Origin: Muribaculum sp.
GTDB lineage: Bacteria > Bacteroidota > Bacteroidia > Bacteroidales > Muribaculaceae
Length of the DNA stretch: 33,460 nt
Direction of reading: 5' to 3'
Assembly (NCBI GenBank): GCA_023664085.1
Contig: JAMPGE010000021.1
Location: 1-33,460, forward strand
Part shown: one piece after another, positions 1 to 7,870 of the stretch
Layout of the letters: every line of letters begins with the position of its first letter
How positions within the stretch are numbered: the stretch's first letter is position 1
Program-made: the position numbers and the translations under genes
Notes under the pieces: generated by a model
Database searches by the model: none
What the model saw: the letters and a program-made list of their open reading frames with translations, nothing else
What the model was told of the DNA's origin: nothing

Positions 1-94
1 TACCATCTCGTGGTGCCCTGCTATCGGCGACTACAATAGGATAATAAGCGTAGCCTTTACGGCCGTGACGCTGTAATCTGATTTTTGTTGCCAT
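1..94 (-). CDS. rpsP: 30S ribosomal protein S16, 5' part only (cut by window edge)
   Basis: The minus strand from 94 reads [20 protein letters not shown] and continues [11 protein letters not shown], which is the conserved N-terminus of ribosomal protein S16 of the small subunit. Only 31 codons lie in the window; the rest runs off the left edge. The ATG at 94 is chosen because the S16 family starts exactly there. A good promoter lies about 80 bases upstream. A longer minus-strand frame covering 31-225 is a shadow in another frame. Identification is firm although the gene is partial. Confidence 0.93.
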   Translation of the reverse strand, partial: MATKIRLQRHGRKGYAYYPIVVADSRAPRDG

Positions 95-171
95 TTTAAA
101 AACTTGCCGGTTGATTGGTTATTTTTACGGGTTTTGCCCGGGATTAAGGGCCGGATCCCTTTTTCCGCCTG

Positions 172-203
172 CAAAAGTACTACTTTGTTTCCATTCCCAC
201 AAA
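172..203 (-). promoter_or_regulatory. Bacteroidetes-type promoter for rpsP
   Basis: On the minus strand TTTG (203-200) is followed by 20 bases and then TACTTTTG (179-172), matching the Bacteroidetes -33/-7 form TTTG-N19/20-TAnnTTTG. Transcription should start near 165, leaving a leader of about 70 bases. The leader has short GC-rich inverted stretches near 125-155, too weak to call a defined regulatory structure. Confidence 0.6.
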
Positions 204-356
204 TTTTTTTTAATTTTGTACTCAATTTTTTCGTTTTTGTAAGTTCAAAATTTAAATTTTAACGTTCGTGTAAATACAGTATGCTGTAAATAACCATCAT
301 ACGTTATTATCAATTTTAAATTTTACATTTACTTATTTCTATTCATTTTTATCCCT

Positions 357-1466
357 ATGGCTGAAAATCCTCTTTTAGAACGTCTCGATGGTCTCGATTC
401 CCGTTTCGATGAAGTAGCTACTCTCATCACCGATCCCAACGTTATCACCGACCAGCCCCGTTACATTAAATTGACCAAGGAATACCACGATCTGGAAAAA
501 ATCCTCAAGGCCGTGAAAAGATACAGAGACCTTCTTTCTTCAATAGAGGAGTCCAAAGCCGTGATGACTTCTGACCCCGACGAGGAAATGCGGCAGATGG
601 CCCGCGAGGAACTTGAGTCTGCCGAAAAGGAATTGCCCGAATTGGAAAATGACATCAAGCTTCTACTCATTCCCGCCGATCCCGATGATTCAAAAAATGC
701 TGTCGTGGAAATTCGCGGTGGCACAGGTGGCGATGAAGCCGCCTTGTTTGCCGGTGATCTTTTCAGAATGTATCAGAAATTTGCCGAACGAAAGGGATGG
801 AATCTCTCGATATCTTCATTCACCGAAGGATCCGCAGGCGGATTCAAGGAAATTATTTTCAACCTCACCGGTGACGGCGTTTACGGCGTGATGAAATATG
901 AAAGCGGCGTTCATCGCGTACAGAGGGTTCCTGCCACTGAGACCATGGGGCGCGTGCATACTTCCGCCGCCACAGTGGCAGTGCTCCCCGAGGCTCAGGA
1001 ATTTGAGGTGGAGATTCATGAAGGTGAAATCCGATGGGATACTTTCCGTTCCGGCGGCGCCGGCGGACAAAACGTCAATAAAGTGGAGTCCGGTGTACGC
1101 CTTCGCTATAATTGGAAAAATCCAAACACCGGCATAGTGGAAGAGATTCTGATAGAATGCACCGAGACCCGGGATCAACCTCATAATAAAGAACGCGCCC
1201 TCGCCCGTCTTCGTACATTTATTTACGACAGGGAACACCAAAAGTATCTTGACGACATCGCAAGCAAACGAAAGACAATGGTCAGCACCGGTGATCGATC
1301 CGCAAAAATCCGTACGTATAATTTCCCGCAAGGAAGGATGACGGACCATAGAATCAACTATAGCATCTATAATCTTTCCGATTTTATGGACGGCAACATC
1401 GGTGAATGTATCGACAGGCTTATTGTGGCCGAAAACGCTGAAAAACTCAAAGCCGCCGAACTTTAA
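357..1466 (+). CDS. prfA: Peptide chain release factor 1
   Basis: A 369-residue class I release factor, which recognises UAA and UAG in the ribosomal A site and triggers peptide release. The catalytic GGQ is at residues 236-238, inside the family motif GGAGGQNVN. The stop-recognition motif PAT at 192-194 is the RF1 form (PxT), not the SPF of RF2. The C-terminal KIRTYNFPQGRMTDHRI is also RF1-type. An extra stretch after the GGQ loop (around YNWKNPNTGIVEE) makes it slightly longer than the E. coli protein. The gene diverges from rpsP. I found no clear consensus promoter in the AT-rich 262 bases between them. The ATG is preceded by a T-rich sequence with no Shine-Dalgarno, as usual in this phylum. 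Confidence 0.97.
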   Translation: MAENPLLERLDGLDSRFDEVATLITDPNVITDQPRYIKLTKEYHDLEKILKAVKRYRDLLSSIEESKAVMTSDPDEEMRQMAREELESAEKELPELENDIKLLLIPADPDDSKNAVVEIRGGTGGDEAALFAGDLFRMYQKFAERKGWNLSISSFTEGSAGGFKEIIFNLTGDGVYGVMKYESGVHRVQRVPATETMGRVHTSAATVAVLPEAQEFEVEIHEGEIRWDTFRSGGAGGQNVNKVESGVRLRYNWKNPNTGIVEEILIECTETRDQPHNKERALARLRTFIYDREHQKYLDDIASKRKTMVSTGDRSAKIRTYNFPQGRMTDHRINYSIYNLSDFMDGNIGECIDRLIVAENAEKLKAAEL

Positions 1467-1544
1467 TTACAACTTTTTAATCCTCTAATCCATTAAGGAT
1501 CTTATCGCTGTTAACGATGGCGTTGCAATCCGAATCCTGCATTC

Positions 1545-1562
1545 CGTCGCACTTTTGCGACG
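1545..1562. terminator. Perfect short hairpin downstream of prfA, weak terminator candidate
   Basis: CGTCGCA (1545-1551) and TGCGACG (1556-1562) form a perfect 7-bp stem with loop CTTT. It lies about 80 bases after the prfA stop. Only a few T residues follow (CTCTTATAAAC), so termination efficiency is uncertain. Confidence 0.4.
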
Positions 1563-1691
1563 CTCTTATAAACTTTCATATAGCTGGGTTGTTATACATA
1601 TAAAAGTTTTCCACACCATTATATTATATGTGTATTGCTAATGCTGCCCTGCGACATTCAGTAATACTGATAAACTTAAAACTCAGAAGTT

Positions 1692-1874
1692 ATGAAAGCG
1701 TTATCCATCATTTTTTATAGCATAGGGTGTATCCTTCTTTTCATCTCCTGCTTCACTACATCCGTCTCCCTCACATGGTGGCTCGGTGGTCTGGCAGTTG
1801 CGTTTCTTATCGGTGGTTGTATTTTTCAGTATCAGCAAAATTCACGCAACTATTTTCACCACCACAATCACTGA
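1692..1874 (+). CDS. Small two-helix membrane protein with His-rich tail
   Basis: A 60-residue reading frame beginning MKALSIIFYSIGCILLFISC. It shows two hydrophobic segments (about 4-20 and 28-46) joined by a short TTSVSLTWW turn, and ends in a histidine-rich tail (HHHNH). I do not recognise a family. The composition is that of a genuine small inner membrane protein and not a random frame. The bases around its start (AAGTTATGAAA) are the same as those around the start of the other small membrane gene at 9854. It stands alone between prfA and the convergent murU-like gene. It could still be a chance ORF. Confidence 0.5.
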   Translation: MKALSIIFYSIGCILLFISCFTTSVSLTWWLGGLAVAFLIGGCIFQYQQNSRNYFHHHNH

Positions 1875-1906
1875 CTCTTAGACCCCAACAGCCTTTTTTC
1901 TATATT

Positions 1907-2650
1907 CTACAAGAGGAATCTCTGGGCTTGCTCCAGAGATTCCGGTTTGCCTATGTCAAGAAGATGAAGATCATAAGCATAAGAAGCCTTCACCACCTTA
2001 CGTGAAGAGACCTCAAGCAAAAAGTCAACGATGGAAAACACCTTGTTTACTCTTAGCTCGATCATCATTTCCACAAGTGCAGGGCTCATTACGTGGATGC
2101 CGCTGAATGCCAATTCCCGACATTCTTCTTTGTTATGCATAAATCCCTCCGGTTTGTAGGCATCGGTGTTCAGATTGTGCCATCCGCTAAGTCTGCATTC
2201 CTTATCAAAAATGAGTTTTCGGGATGATTCTCGATCGCTTACAAGCAATGTAGACAATATCCCCTCCTTCCCGTTTGCAATATGGGTTTTCATTAATTGA
2301 TGCAGGTCTGCATCCGACAATATATCCACATTATGAATCAGAAACGGTCTGTCATCGCGGCAAAGCAGATGGCGGGCATGCAGAATGGCTCCTCCCGTAT
2401 CAAGCAGTTGGGACCGTTCGTCACTGATTTCTATTTTTACTCCAAAATCATTCTTTTCAAGGAAGTCTACTATCTGATCTGCAAAATGATGCACATTCAC
2501 CACAATCTCATCAAAACCCTGACCCTTCAAATTCTCAATGACCCTTTGAAGCATCGGCACTCCTTTTACAGGGACCAACGCCTTTGGATGATGGAGCGTC
2601 CAAGGGCGTAACCTTGTGCCGAGACCGGCGGCTAAAATAAACGCTTTCAT
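1907..2650 (-). CDS. MurU-like sugar-1-phosphate nucleotidyltransferase
   Basis: A 247-residue nucleotidyltransferase with the family signature at the N-terminus: LAAGLGTRLRPWT (6-18) followed by PKALVPV (22-28). DTGGAI (84-89) and the metal-binding NVD (107-109) follow. The length and the HHPKALVPV region fit MurU, which makes UDP-MurNAc from MurNAc-1-phosphate and UTP in the cytoplasm. Other nucleotidyltransferases that make UDP-, GDP- or CDP-sugars look similar, so the substrate is inferred mainly from context. The gene starts 31 bases after an AmgK-like kinase on the same strand, and the AmgK-MurU pair is the known anabolic peptidoglycan recycling shunt. The last codons contain a perfect inverted repeat (see 1915-1943). 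Confidence 0.75.
   Translation of the reverse strand: MKAFILAAGLGTRLRPWTLHHPKALVPVKGVPMLQRVIENLKGQGFDEIVVNVHHFADQIVDFLEKNDFGVKIEISDERSQLLDTGGAILHARHLLCRDDRPFLIHNVDILSDADLHQLMKTHIANGKEGILSTLLVSDRESSRKLIFDKECRLSGWHNLNTDAYKPEGFMHNKEECRELAFSGIHVMSPALVEMMIELRVNKVFSIVDFLLEVSSRKVVKASYAYDLHLLDIGKPESLEQAQRFLL
1915..1943. terminator. 11-bp perfect stem in the 3' end of the murU-like gene
   Basis: GGAATCTCTGG (1915-1925) and CCAGAGATTCC (1933-1943) form a perfect 11-bp stem with a 7-base loop. It overlaps the final codons of the minus-strand gene (ESLEQAQRF). It lies between convergent genes, so it may terminate or stabilise transcripts ending here. No clear T tract follows on either strand, so the role is uncertain. 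Confidence 0.4.
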
Positions 2651-2681
2651 TTATTCAACTCAATCTTTGATTTAAAGCTAC

Positions 2682-4109
2682 TTATACTTTCTCATTATAT
2701 AGAGTGTGCACTCCCTGTTCTCTGTGTTCCAATTCCACTAAAGCTTCCGGATATGCCGCAGCGATTGATTCAGCCAAATGCTGTGCACAATATACGGAGC
2801 GGTGACGTCCGCCGGTACAACCGAATCCAATCTGCAGATTGGTAAACCCTCTTTGAATGTAGCGTTCCACGGCAGGCATTACCAGCGAGCAGGCGGACGA
2901 TAGAAAAGGTTGCACCTCTCCCTTTGATTCAAGAAACCGCTTCACCGGATCATCCGATCCTGTGAGATGTCTGTATTCTTCATATCTACCCGGATTATGC
3001 ATTGCCCTGCAGTCAAACATGAAGCCGCCTCCATTTCCGGTCAAATCCTCAGGATAGCCCTTTTTATATGAAAAGCTGAAGATCTGCACTCTGAGTCGGT
3101 CGGATACACCAACGGTTTTAAACCTTGAAAGAGTTGCAAATGCCTCTGCCGCTTTTTTTATCTCAGGATAATCATCAAGCCACCCCATGTCGGACGCCTC
3201 CTTCAGATTATTTATGGCAGAAGGTATACTGCTTAGGAAATGCGACTTCCTTTCTACCAGACCGCGAAAACCGTAAGCGCCCAACACCTGCAACAAACGA
3301 AACACAACCAACGTCGGAAGCGGTCTCAGCACTTCTGCTTCCGATATATTCCTAAGTGTTGCATATTCCGATGCATAAACCCGAAGCAGTCGTTGTCGCA
3401 TCTCCATGCTCATTCCGGCCTTGGCCTGCCATACAAACGACACGGCATCGTAAAGACATGGTCCGAAACGCCCTCCCTGAAAATCTATAAAATAAGGCAT
3501 ACCTTTCTTTACCATAACATTCCTGCTTTGGCAGTCACGCCACATAAAGCCCTTTAACTCTTTTGGTACGCCAAGGATCCTACTCTCCAGACGTTCAAAA
3601 TCATCCTCGAGTGCACTCTCATCAAAGTTGATTCCGCTTGGCTTCAAAAACTCGTATTTAAAATAATTTAAATCCCATCGGATAAGTCGGTTGCCGATCT
3701 CGGGATAAGCCGTGAAGCGTTCCCATTCTTCCCGTGGAAGAGTCTGCATATGAGTAAGCGACTTCATCACTTTTTCCGCAATGTCAAATCCTTCCCCTTG
3801 CAATAAATAGCTGAGAAGATCCCGGTCTCCTAAATCTTCCTGAAAATATATTGGGGCATTGGAATCCGAATATAATACCAGAGGCACTTCCAAACCTCTG
3901 CTTTTAAAATATGAAGCGAGCCCGACAAATGCATCTTTTTCTTTTTCATCTTCACTGATAACTCCTATTATAGATGAAGTCTCGTCCGGATATCCCCACA
4001 AACGAAAGTATTGGCGTGAACTACCTGCTCCCGGCAACCGTTCTATTCTTAAGGGTGAAATACCCGTATATTTTATATATATATCTACCAACTCTTCTTT
4101 TCTTTTCAT
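2682..4109 (-). CDS. AmgK-like aminosugar kinase fused to RapZ C-terminal domain
   Basis: A 475-residue fusion. Residues about 1-320 are a phosphotransferase (APH/choline kinase fold): a glycine-rich GAGSSRQYFRL (27-37), a catalytic-loop equivalent WRDCQSRN (190-197) and a metal-binding IDFQGG (208-213). This resembles AmgK, which phosphorylates MurNAc or GlcNAc at the anomeric carbon. Residues about 341-465 match the C-terminal domain of RapZ, including GCTGGRHRSVY (430-440). In E. coli that domain binds glucosamine-6-phosphate and the partners of GlmZ/GlmY RNA. The P-loop N-terminal domain of RapZ is absent. The catalytic loop has Arg-Asp where many APH enzymes have His-x-Asp. It is transcribed ahead of the murU-like gene, 31 bases away. 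A TAATTTTG box at 4121-4114, only 4 bases from the ATG, would make a nearly leaderless mRNA if it is the -7 element, but no -33 box is visible. Confidence 0.8.
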   Translation of the reverse strand: MKRKEELVDIYIKYTGISPLRIERLPGAGSSRQYFRLWGYPDETSSIIGVISEDEKEKDAFVGLASYFKSRGLEVPLVLYSDSNAPIYFQEDLGDRDLLSYLLQGEGFDIAEKVMKSLTHMQTLPREEWERFTAYPEIGNRLIRWDLNYFKYEFLKPSGINFDESALEDDFERLESRILGVPKELKGFMWRDCQSRNVMVKKGMPYFIDFQGGRFGPCLYDAVSFVWQAKAGMSMEMRQRLLRVYASEYATLRNISEAEVLRPLPTLVVFRLLQVLGAYGFRGLVERKSHFLSSIPSAINNLKEASDMGWLDDYPEIKKAAEAFATLSRFKTVGVSDRLRVQIFSFSYKKGYPEDLTGNGGGFMFDCRAMHNPGRYEEYRHLTGSDDPVKRFLESKGEVQPFLSSACSLVMPAVERYIQRGFTNLQIGFGCTGGRHRSVYCAQHLAESIAAAYPEALVELEHREQGVHTLYNEKV

Positions 4110-4150
4110 ACTTCAAAATTAGTATTTTTAAGAAAACTTTACTAATTTTG

Positions 4151-4183
4151 TTGGTAAAATTTATACTTACAAGTTAAATTTTG
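4151..4183 (+). promoter_or_regulatory. Probable promoter for pgk
   Basis: TTG (4151-4153), then 21 bases, then TAAATTTTG (4175-4183). This is one base off both the usual spacing and the TAnnTTTG box. The predicted start near 4190 would give a leader of about 85 bases before the pgk ATG. Confidence 0.4.
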
Positions 4184-4275
4184 CTAAGTAAATACACTCA
4201 ATCAACGTATCAGTTGTTGTATATAATGACGGCGCAGACCAGCGTCGAAACCAAATAACCCAATATAATTTAGAC

Positions 4276-5526
4276 ATGGTAAAGATTGATAATTACAATT
4301 TTGCAGGTAAAAAAGCTATTGTCCGAGTAGATTTCAACGTGCCCCTTGATGCTGATGGACACATTGCGGACGACACCCGAATCCGCGGAGCACTACCCAC
4401 TCTCAAAAAGATTCTTGCCGATGGAGGCGCCCTGATCATCATGAGCCATATGGGCAAACCCAAAGGCAAAGTAAATCCTAAACTTTCTCTCAGTCAGATC
4501 AAAGATGCAGTAGCGAAAGCACTCGACCGTGACGTGGAATTCGCCCCGGACTGCGCCAAGGCCCAAAAAGCGGCTGCCGACCTCAAGCCCGGTCAGGTAC
4601 TACTTCTCGAAAACCTCCGCTTCTACCCAGAGGAAGAAGGCAAGCCTATTGGAATCGACAAAACCGATCCCGGCTACGAAGCCGCCAAAGAGGATATGAA
4701 GAAGCGTCAGAAAGAATTTGCAAAAGCTCTCGCTTCCTACGCCGACGTTTACGTCAACGACGCATTCGGCACCGCCCACCGCAAACACGCTTCCACAGCC
4801 GTCATCGCCGACTATTTCGACAAAGACCATAAGATGCTCGGATTCCTCATGGAAAAGGAAGTAAATGCTGTAGACAATATTCTCAAAAACATCAAACGCC
4901 CATTCACCGCCATCATGGGTGGTTCTAAAGTCAGCACCAAGATCGGAATTATCGAGAACCTGATGGATAAGGTAGACAATCTTATCCTTTGCGGAGGTAT
5001 GACTTTCACTTTTGCAAAAGCTATGGGCGGCAACATCGGCAACTCCATCTGCGAAGAAGACAAGCTTGATCTTGCACTCGACATCATGAAGAAAGCCAAG
5101 GAAAAAGGCGTGAACCTCGTAATCGGCACCGATTGTCTTGCAGCAGACTCATTCTCCAACGATGCCAAGGTCACCGTATGCCCCACAAAAAATATTCCCG
5201 AAGGCTGGCAAGGTCTCGACGCAGGTCCATGCTCCTTGGCAGCTTTCACACAGGCTATAATTCCTGCCAAAACCATCCTTTGGAACGGTCCTGCCGGAGT
5301 GTTTGAATTCGAAAATTTCTCCACCGGTTCGAAGGTTGTAGCCGAGGCTATCGTAGAAGCTACCAAAGACGGTGCATTCTCACTTGTTGGAGGTGGCGAC
5401 AGCGTGGCATGTGTCAATAAATTCGGACTTGCCGATCAAGTATCCTATGTATCCACCGGAGGAGGTGCACTTCTCGAAGCAATCGAAGGAAAAGTGCTTC
5501 CAGGCATAGCCGCAATTGAAAAATAA
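4276..5526 (+). CDS. pgk: Phosphoglycerate kinase
   Basis: A 416-residue cytoplasmic glycolytic enzyme that transfers phosphate between 1,3-bisphosphoglycerate and ADP. The substrate-binding RVDFNVPL (17-24) and SHMGKPKG (57-64) are clear, as are [16 protein letters not shown], the nucleotide-site GGSKVSTK and a C-terminal GGGDSV region ending in [13 protein letters not shown]. It is about 20 residues longer than the typical bacterial enzyme, mostly in the stretch after LRFYPEEEG, which is common in this phylum. The ATG at 4276 matches the family N-terminus. It appears to be monocistronic: a possible promoter lies upstream and a strong hairpin at 5801-5835 may be its terminator, separated from it by a MITE-like element. 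Confidence 0.97.
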   Translation: MVKIDNYNFAGKKAIVRVDFNVPLDADGHIADDTRIRGALPTLKKILADGGALIIMSHMGKPKGKVNPKLSLSQIKDAVAKALDRDVEFAPDCAKAQKAAADLKPGQVLLLENLRFYPEEEGKPIGIDKTDPGYEAAKEDMKKRQKEFAKALASYADVYVNDAFGTAHRKHASTAVIADYFDKDHKMLGFLMEKEVNAVDNILKNIKRPFTAIMGGSKVSTKIGIIENLMDKVDNLILCGGMTFTFAKAMGGNIGNSICEEDKLDLALDIMKKAKEKGVNLVIGTDCLAADSFSNDAKVTVCPTKNIPEGWQGLDAGPCSLAAFTQAIIPAKTILWNGPAGVFEFENFSTGSKVVAEAIVEATKDGAFSLVGGGDSVACVNKFGLADQVSYVSTGGGALLEAIEGKVLPGIAAIEK

Positions 5527-5571
5527 CCCGAATTCAATACAGCAAAGAAAATTCAAAAAAAACTCATAGAA

Positions 5572-5758
5572 GTTGTCTAAATTTATTCTGTTATTAAGAT
5601 TTGGTAATATTTCGGAGGGAATTTTCTTCTTAGAAGAGGGAGCGATGCCTGCATCGTGACTGATGAGAAGTTGAAAATTCACCCGAAAGATTGCCAAAGA
5701 TCTATGACAAGAAAGAATTTAAAGCTGATTCTAACTTTCGTAAATAAGTTTAGACAAC
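5572..5758. mobile_element. MITE-like element with 16-bp terminal inverted repeats
   Basis: The left end GTTGTCTAAATTTATT (5572-5587) and the right end AATAAGTTTAGACAAC (5743-5758) are inverted repeats with one mismatch in 16. Inside, GGAATTTTC-type arms (about 5610-5626 and 5673-5688) pair again, and CGATGC/GCATCG (5643-5656) forms the centre, so the whole 187 bp can fold on itself. No transposase frame is present. I see no clear target-site duplication. A non-autonomous miniature transposon, or the fused ends of a decayed insertion sequence, is the best reading. Confidence 0.5.
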
Positions 5759-5800
5759 CGCATACGTAAAAATCTATCGGAAGAATCCGTAAGGAAATCA

Positions 5801-5835
5801 AAGGAGACATTTCAATAAATTTGAGATGTCTCCTT
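5801..5835. terminator. Strong 15-bp hairpin, likely pgk terminator
   Basis: AAGGAGACATTTCAA (5801-5815) pairs with TTGAGATGTCTCCTT (5821-5835) with one G-T pair and a 5-base loop. It ends in a short TT followed by AATATT, and A-rich bases precede it, so it could work in both directions. It lies 275 bases after pgk, beyond the MITE-like element. Confidence 0.55.
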
Positions 5836-5887
5836 AATATTAGCCGAAAAGTCTGCTAAATAAAAGAACCAGCATGAACCGACTCCA

Positions 5888-5907
5888 TTCCAGATATGTA
5901 TCTGGAA
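5888..5907. promoter_or_regulatory. 9-bp palindromic stem upstream of the exbB promoter
   Basis: TTCCAGATA (5888-5896) and TATCTGGAA (5899-5907) are a perfect inverted repeat around TG. A T7 run follows 14 bases later. It could be a protein-binding operator or part of a terminator; nothing decides between them. Confidence 0.35.
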
Positions 5908-5991
5908 AACCGCATAAGGATGTTTTTTTGTCAAAAATTCAAAAAAACAGGTCTAAAACCTATAAATTTTTGAAAAATTACATTTGAAGGT

Positions 5992-6021
5992 ATTGAAATT
6001 TTGAAAAAAGATAGTAACTTT
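5992..6021 (+). promoter_or_regulatory. Consensus Bacteroidetes promoter for exbB operon
   Basis: TTG (5992-5994), exactly 19 bases, then TAACTTTG (6014-6021), a full match to TTG-N19-TAnnTTTG. The start should be near 6028. A 10-base direct repeat CATTTGAAGG flanks the promoter at 5980-5989 and 6022-6031 and could be a regulator site. Confidence 0.7.
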
Positions 6022-6155
6022 GCATTTGAAGGAAGGGAAACTCACCGTAAGTCATGAAAAAACTCAGTTGAAATGGGCTACCAGTACAAGCGGAGAAAAT
6101 ACCAAACGCCTAAAAACCAAAAACTTAAATAAATTTCAAACAAACCCAAACCATT

Positions 6156-7091
6156 ATGGAATCCAAAGATCCAAAAACCCAGGTTAACAAACCTGCCGCT
6201 CCGGCAGCTGCGCCTGCCAAGGCTCCCATGACTGCCCAGCAGAGAATCAAACAAGAGGAAAAGATCAGCAACGTTCGCGGTATCCGCAACGCATTCCTCG
6301 TAATCCTCGCCTGTGCTGCCGTAGCAATCTGTATCTTCTTGTTCGGCATGGGTTATGCCGGCAACTTCGAAGGTGGCGACGGCTTTGACGCCAAATTCAT
6401 GTTCCTCGCAGGCGATGAATTCGCTAAAGCTCACCCGCTGAACCTCGCCGGTACTGTATACAAAGGTGGCTTCATCGTACCTATCCTGATGACTCTGCTT
6501 CTTACAGTTATCACACTCTCCATCGAACGCTGGATTGCAATCAGCTCCGCTTCCGGCAAAGGCAACACCACTAAATTCGTAGCCGACATCAAAGCCGACC
6601 TCGCTGCAAACAAGATTGACGCTGCCATGAACCGTTGCAAAGTGCAGAAAGGCTCCGTAGCTTCCGTAGTTTACAACACTCTCGTGAAGTACAAAGAAAT
6701 GGACCAGAACACAGTGCTCAGCAAAGAGCAGAAACTGACCACTCTTCGCAACGAAGTAGAGGAAGCCACCGCTCTTGAGATGCCCTCACTGTCGCAGAAC
6801 CTCCCCATCATCGCTACCCTGACTACTCTCGGTACTCTCGTCGGTCTTCTCGGTACCGTAATGGGTATGATCAAATCATTCCAGGCTCTCGCAGCTTCCG
6901 GCTCACCGGACTCAACTGAACTCTCCACCGGTATCTCCGAGGCCCTCGTAAACACCGCCTTCGGTATCGCCACCGGTGCCTTCGCAGTTATCTCCTATAA
7001 CTTCTTCACCAACAAAATCGACAACCTGACCTACGCTATCGACGAAATCGGTTTCTCCATCGTAGCTACATTCGCTGCTACTCACAAGTAA
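6156..7091 (+). CDS. exbB: ExbB/TolQ/MotA-family proton channel protein
   Basis: A 311-residue inner membrane protein of the TonB energising complex, which with ExbD converts the ion gradient into force on TonB. The N-terminus (1-40) is Ala/Pro/Lys-rich and cytoplasmic. Hydrophobic segments lie at about 45-66, 104-124, 217-240 and 262-284. The family core is visible as LGTLVGLLGTVMGMIKSF (225-242) and ALVNTAFGIATGAFAVI (263-279). It is longer than the E. coli protein (about 244) because of an extra N-terminal helix, as often in Bacteroidetes. It heads an exbB-exbD-exbD-tonB operon with a consensus promoter. Confidence 0.93.
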   Translation: MESKDPKTQVNKPAAPAAAPAKAPMTAQQRIKQEEKISNVRGIRNAFLVILACAAVAICIFLFGMGYAGNFEGGDGFDAKFMFLAGDEFAKAHPLNLAGTVYKGGFIVPILMTLLLTVITLSIERWIAISSASGKGNTTKFVADIKADLAANKIDAAMNRCKVQKGSVASVVYNTLVKYKEMDQNTVLSKEQKLTTLRNEVEEATALEMPSLSQNLPIIATLTTLGTLVGLLGTVMGMIKSFQALAASGSPDSTELSTGISEALVNTAFGIATGAFAVISYNFFTNKIDNLTYAIDEIGFSIVATFAATHK

Positions 7092-7144
7092 TTACTGAGC
7101 AGACACTATCAGAAAGTCAAACCGATTAATAGTTAATAGCTAAT

Positions 7145-7867
7145 ATGGGAAGAGTAAAAATAGCAAGAAAGAGTACATTCATCGACATGACTGCGATGAG
7201 TGACGTCACCGTGCTTTTGCTTACCTTCTTCATGTTGACTTCTACCTTCCTCCAGAAGGAACCCACCACTGTAGTTACGCCTGCCTCCGTGTCGGAAGAA
7301 AAAGTGCAGGAGACCAACTACGTGCAGGTTCTCCTCTCCCCGGAGGGCAAAGTATGGCTTACAATGAACAACGACACCTCTTCTAATTGGTCAAATGAGA
7401 AGATGCGTATGGAATTGCTTCAAAAAGTAAGCGAAATTTATAACGAGTCACATACCAAGAAGATCAGCTTTACGCCTCAGCAAAAGCAAGCCTTCAGCAA
7501 ATTGGGCTCCTTTGGTGTTCCCCTCAGCCAGATGGAAGAATTCCTCAATCTGGCCGCCCAGCCTGATGGACAGACCGCCATGGACAAATGGTTGATGGGT
7601 GAAGATAACAATCCCAACCATACCACCGGCATTCCTATCAGCTGGAATCAGGATGAATCCCGTCCCAATGAATTCCAAATGTGGATGAAAGCAATGCGTC
7701 AGACTCCCAATGATATCCTCGCACAGGCTATCAAAGACGGTACCGGCGTTGCCATTAAGGCCGACCAGAACACTGCATTCGATAAGGTGCATCTGGTGAT
7801 GGACAACCTTCAGACCATCCACATGAATAAGTTTACACTACTCACAGCATTAAAGAGCGGAGAATAA
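7145..7867 (+). CDS. exbD: ExbD-family protein, first copy
   Basis: A 240-residue inner membrane protein with a short cytoplasmic start, one transmembrane helix (about 19-37) and a periplasmic domain. In the helix region IDMTAMSDVTVLLLTFFML, Asp20 aligns with the proton-carrying Asp25 of E. coli ExbD. The periplasmic part is about 100 residues longer than in E. coli, with a central insert (FTPQQKQAF onward) that I do not recognise. It follows exbB by 53 bases and ends 3 bases before the second exbD, so translation is probably coupled. Two different ExbD proteins in one operon suggest a mixed ExbD dimer. Confidence 0.88.
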   Translation: MGRVKIARKSTFIDMTAMSDVTVLLLTFFMLTSTFLQKEPTTVVTPASVSEEKVQETNYVQVLLSPEGKVWLTMNNDTSSNWSNEKMRMELLQKVSEIYNESHTKKISFTPQQKQAFSKLGSFGVPLSQMEEFLNLAAQPDGQTAMDKWLMGEDNNPNHTTGIPISWNQDESRPNEFQMWMKAMRQTPNDILAQAIKDGTGVAIKADQNTAFDKVHLVMDNLQTIHMNKFTLLTALKSGE

Positions 7868-7870
7868 GCC

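Larger units (their letters stand above)
5527..6155. other. 629-bp gene-free region between pgk and exbB
   Basis: No convincing gene. In order it holds a MITE-like inverted-repeat element (5572-5758), a 15-bp stem (5801-5835), a 9-bp stem (5888-5907), a T7 run (5922-5928), a consensus promoter (5992-6021) and an exbB leader of about 125 bases. The leader contains small overlapping frames, including a 19-codon basic one (6073-6132). Confidence 0.6.

Noticed and set aside
816..1349. 177-codon minus-strand frame inside prfA
   Set aside because: It lies wholly opposite conserved release factor sequence and shows no domain.
5605..5780. Short frame inside the MITE-like element, considered as a transposase C-terminal remnant
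   Set aside because: It has fewer than 60 codons, no natural start and no recognisable transposase motif; I cannot support a gene.
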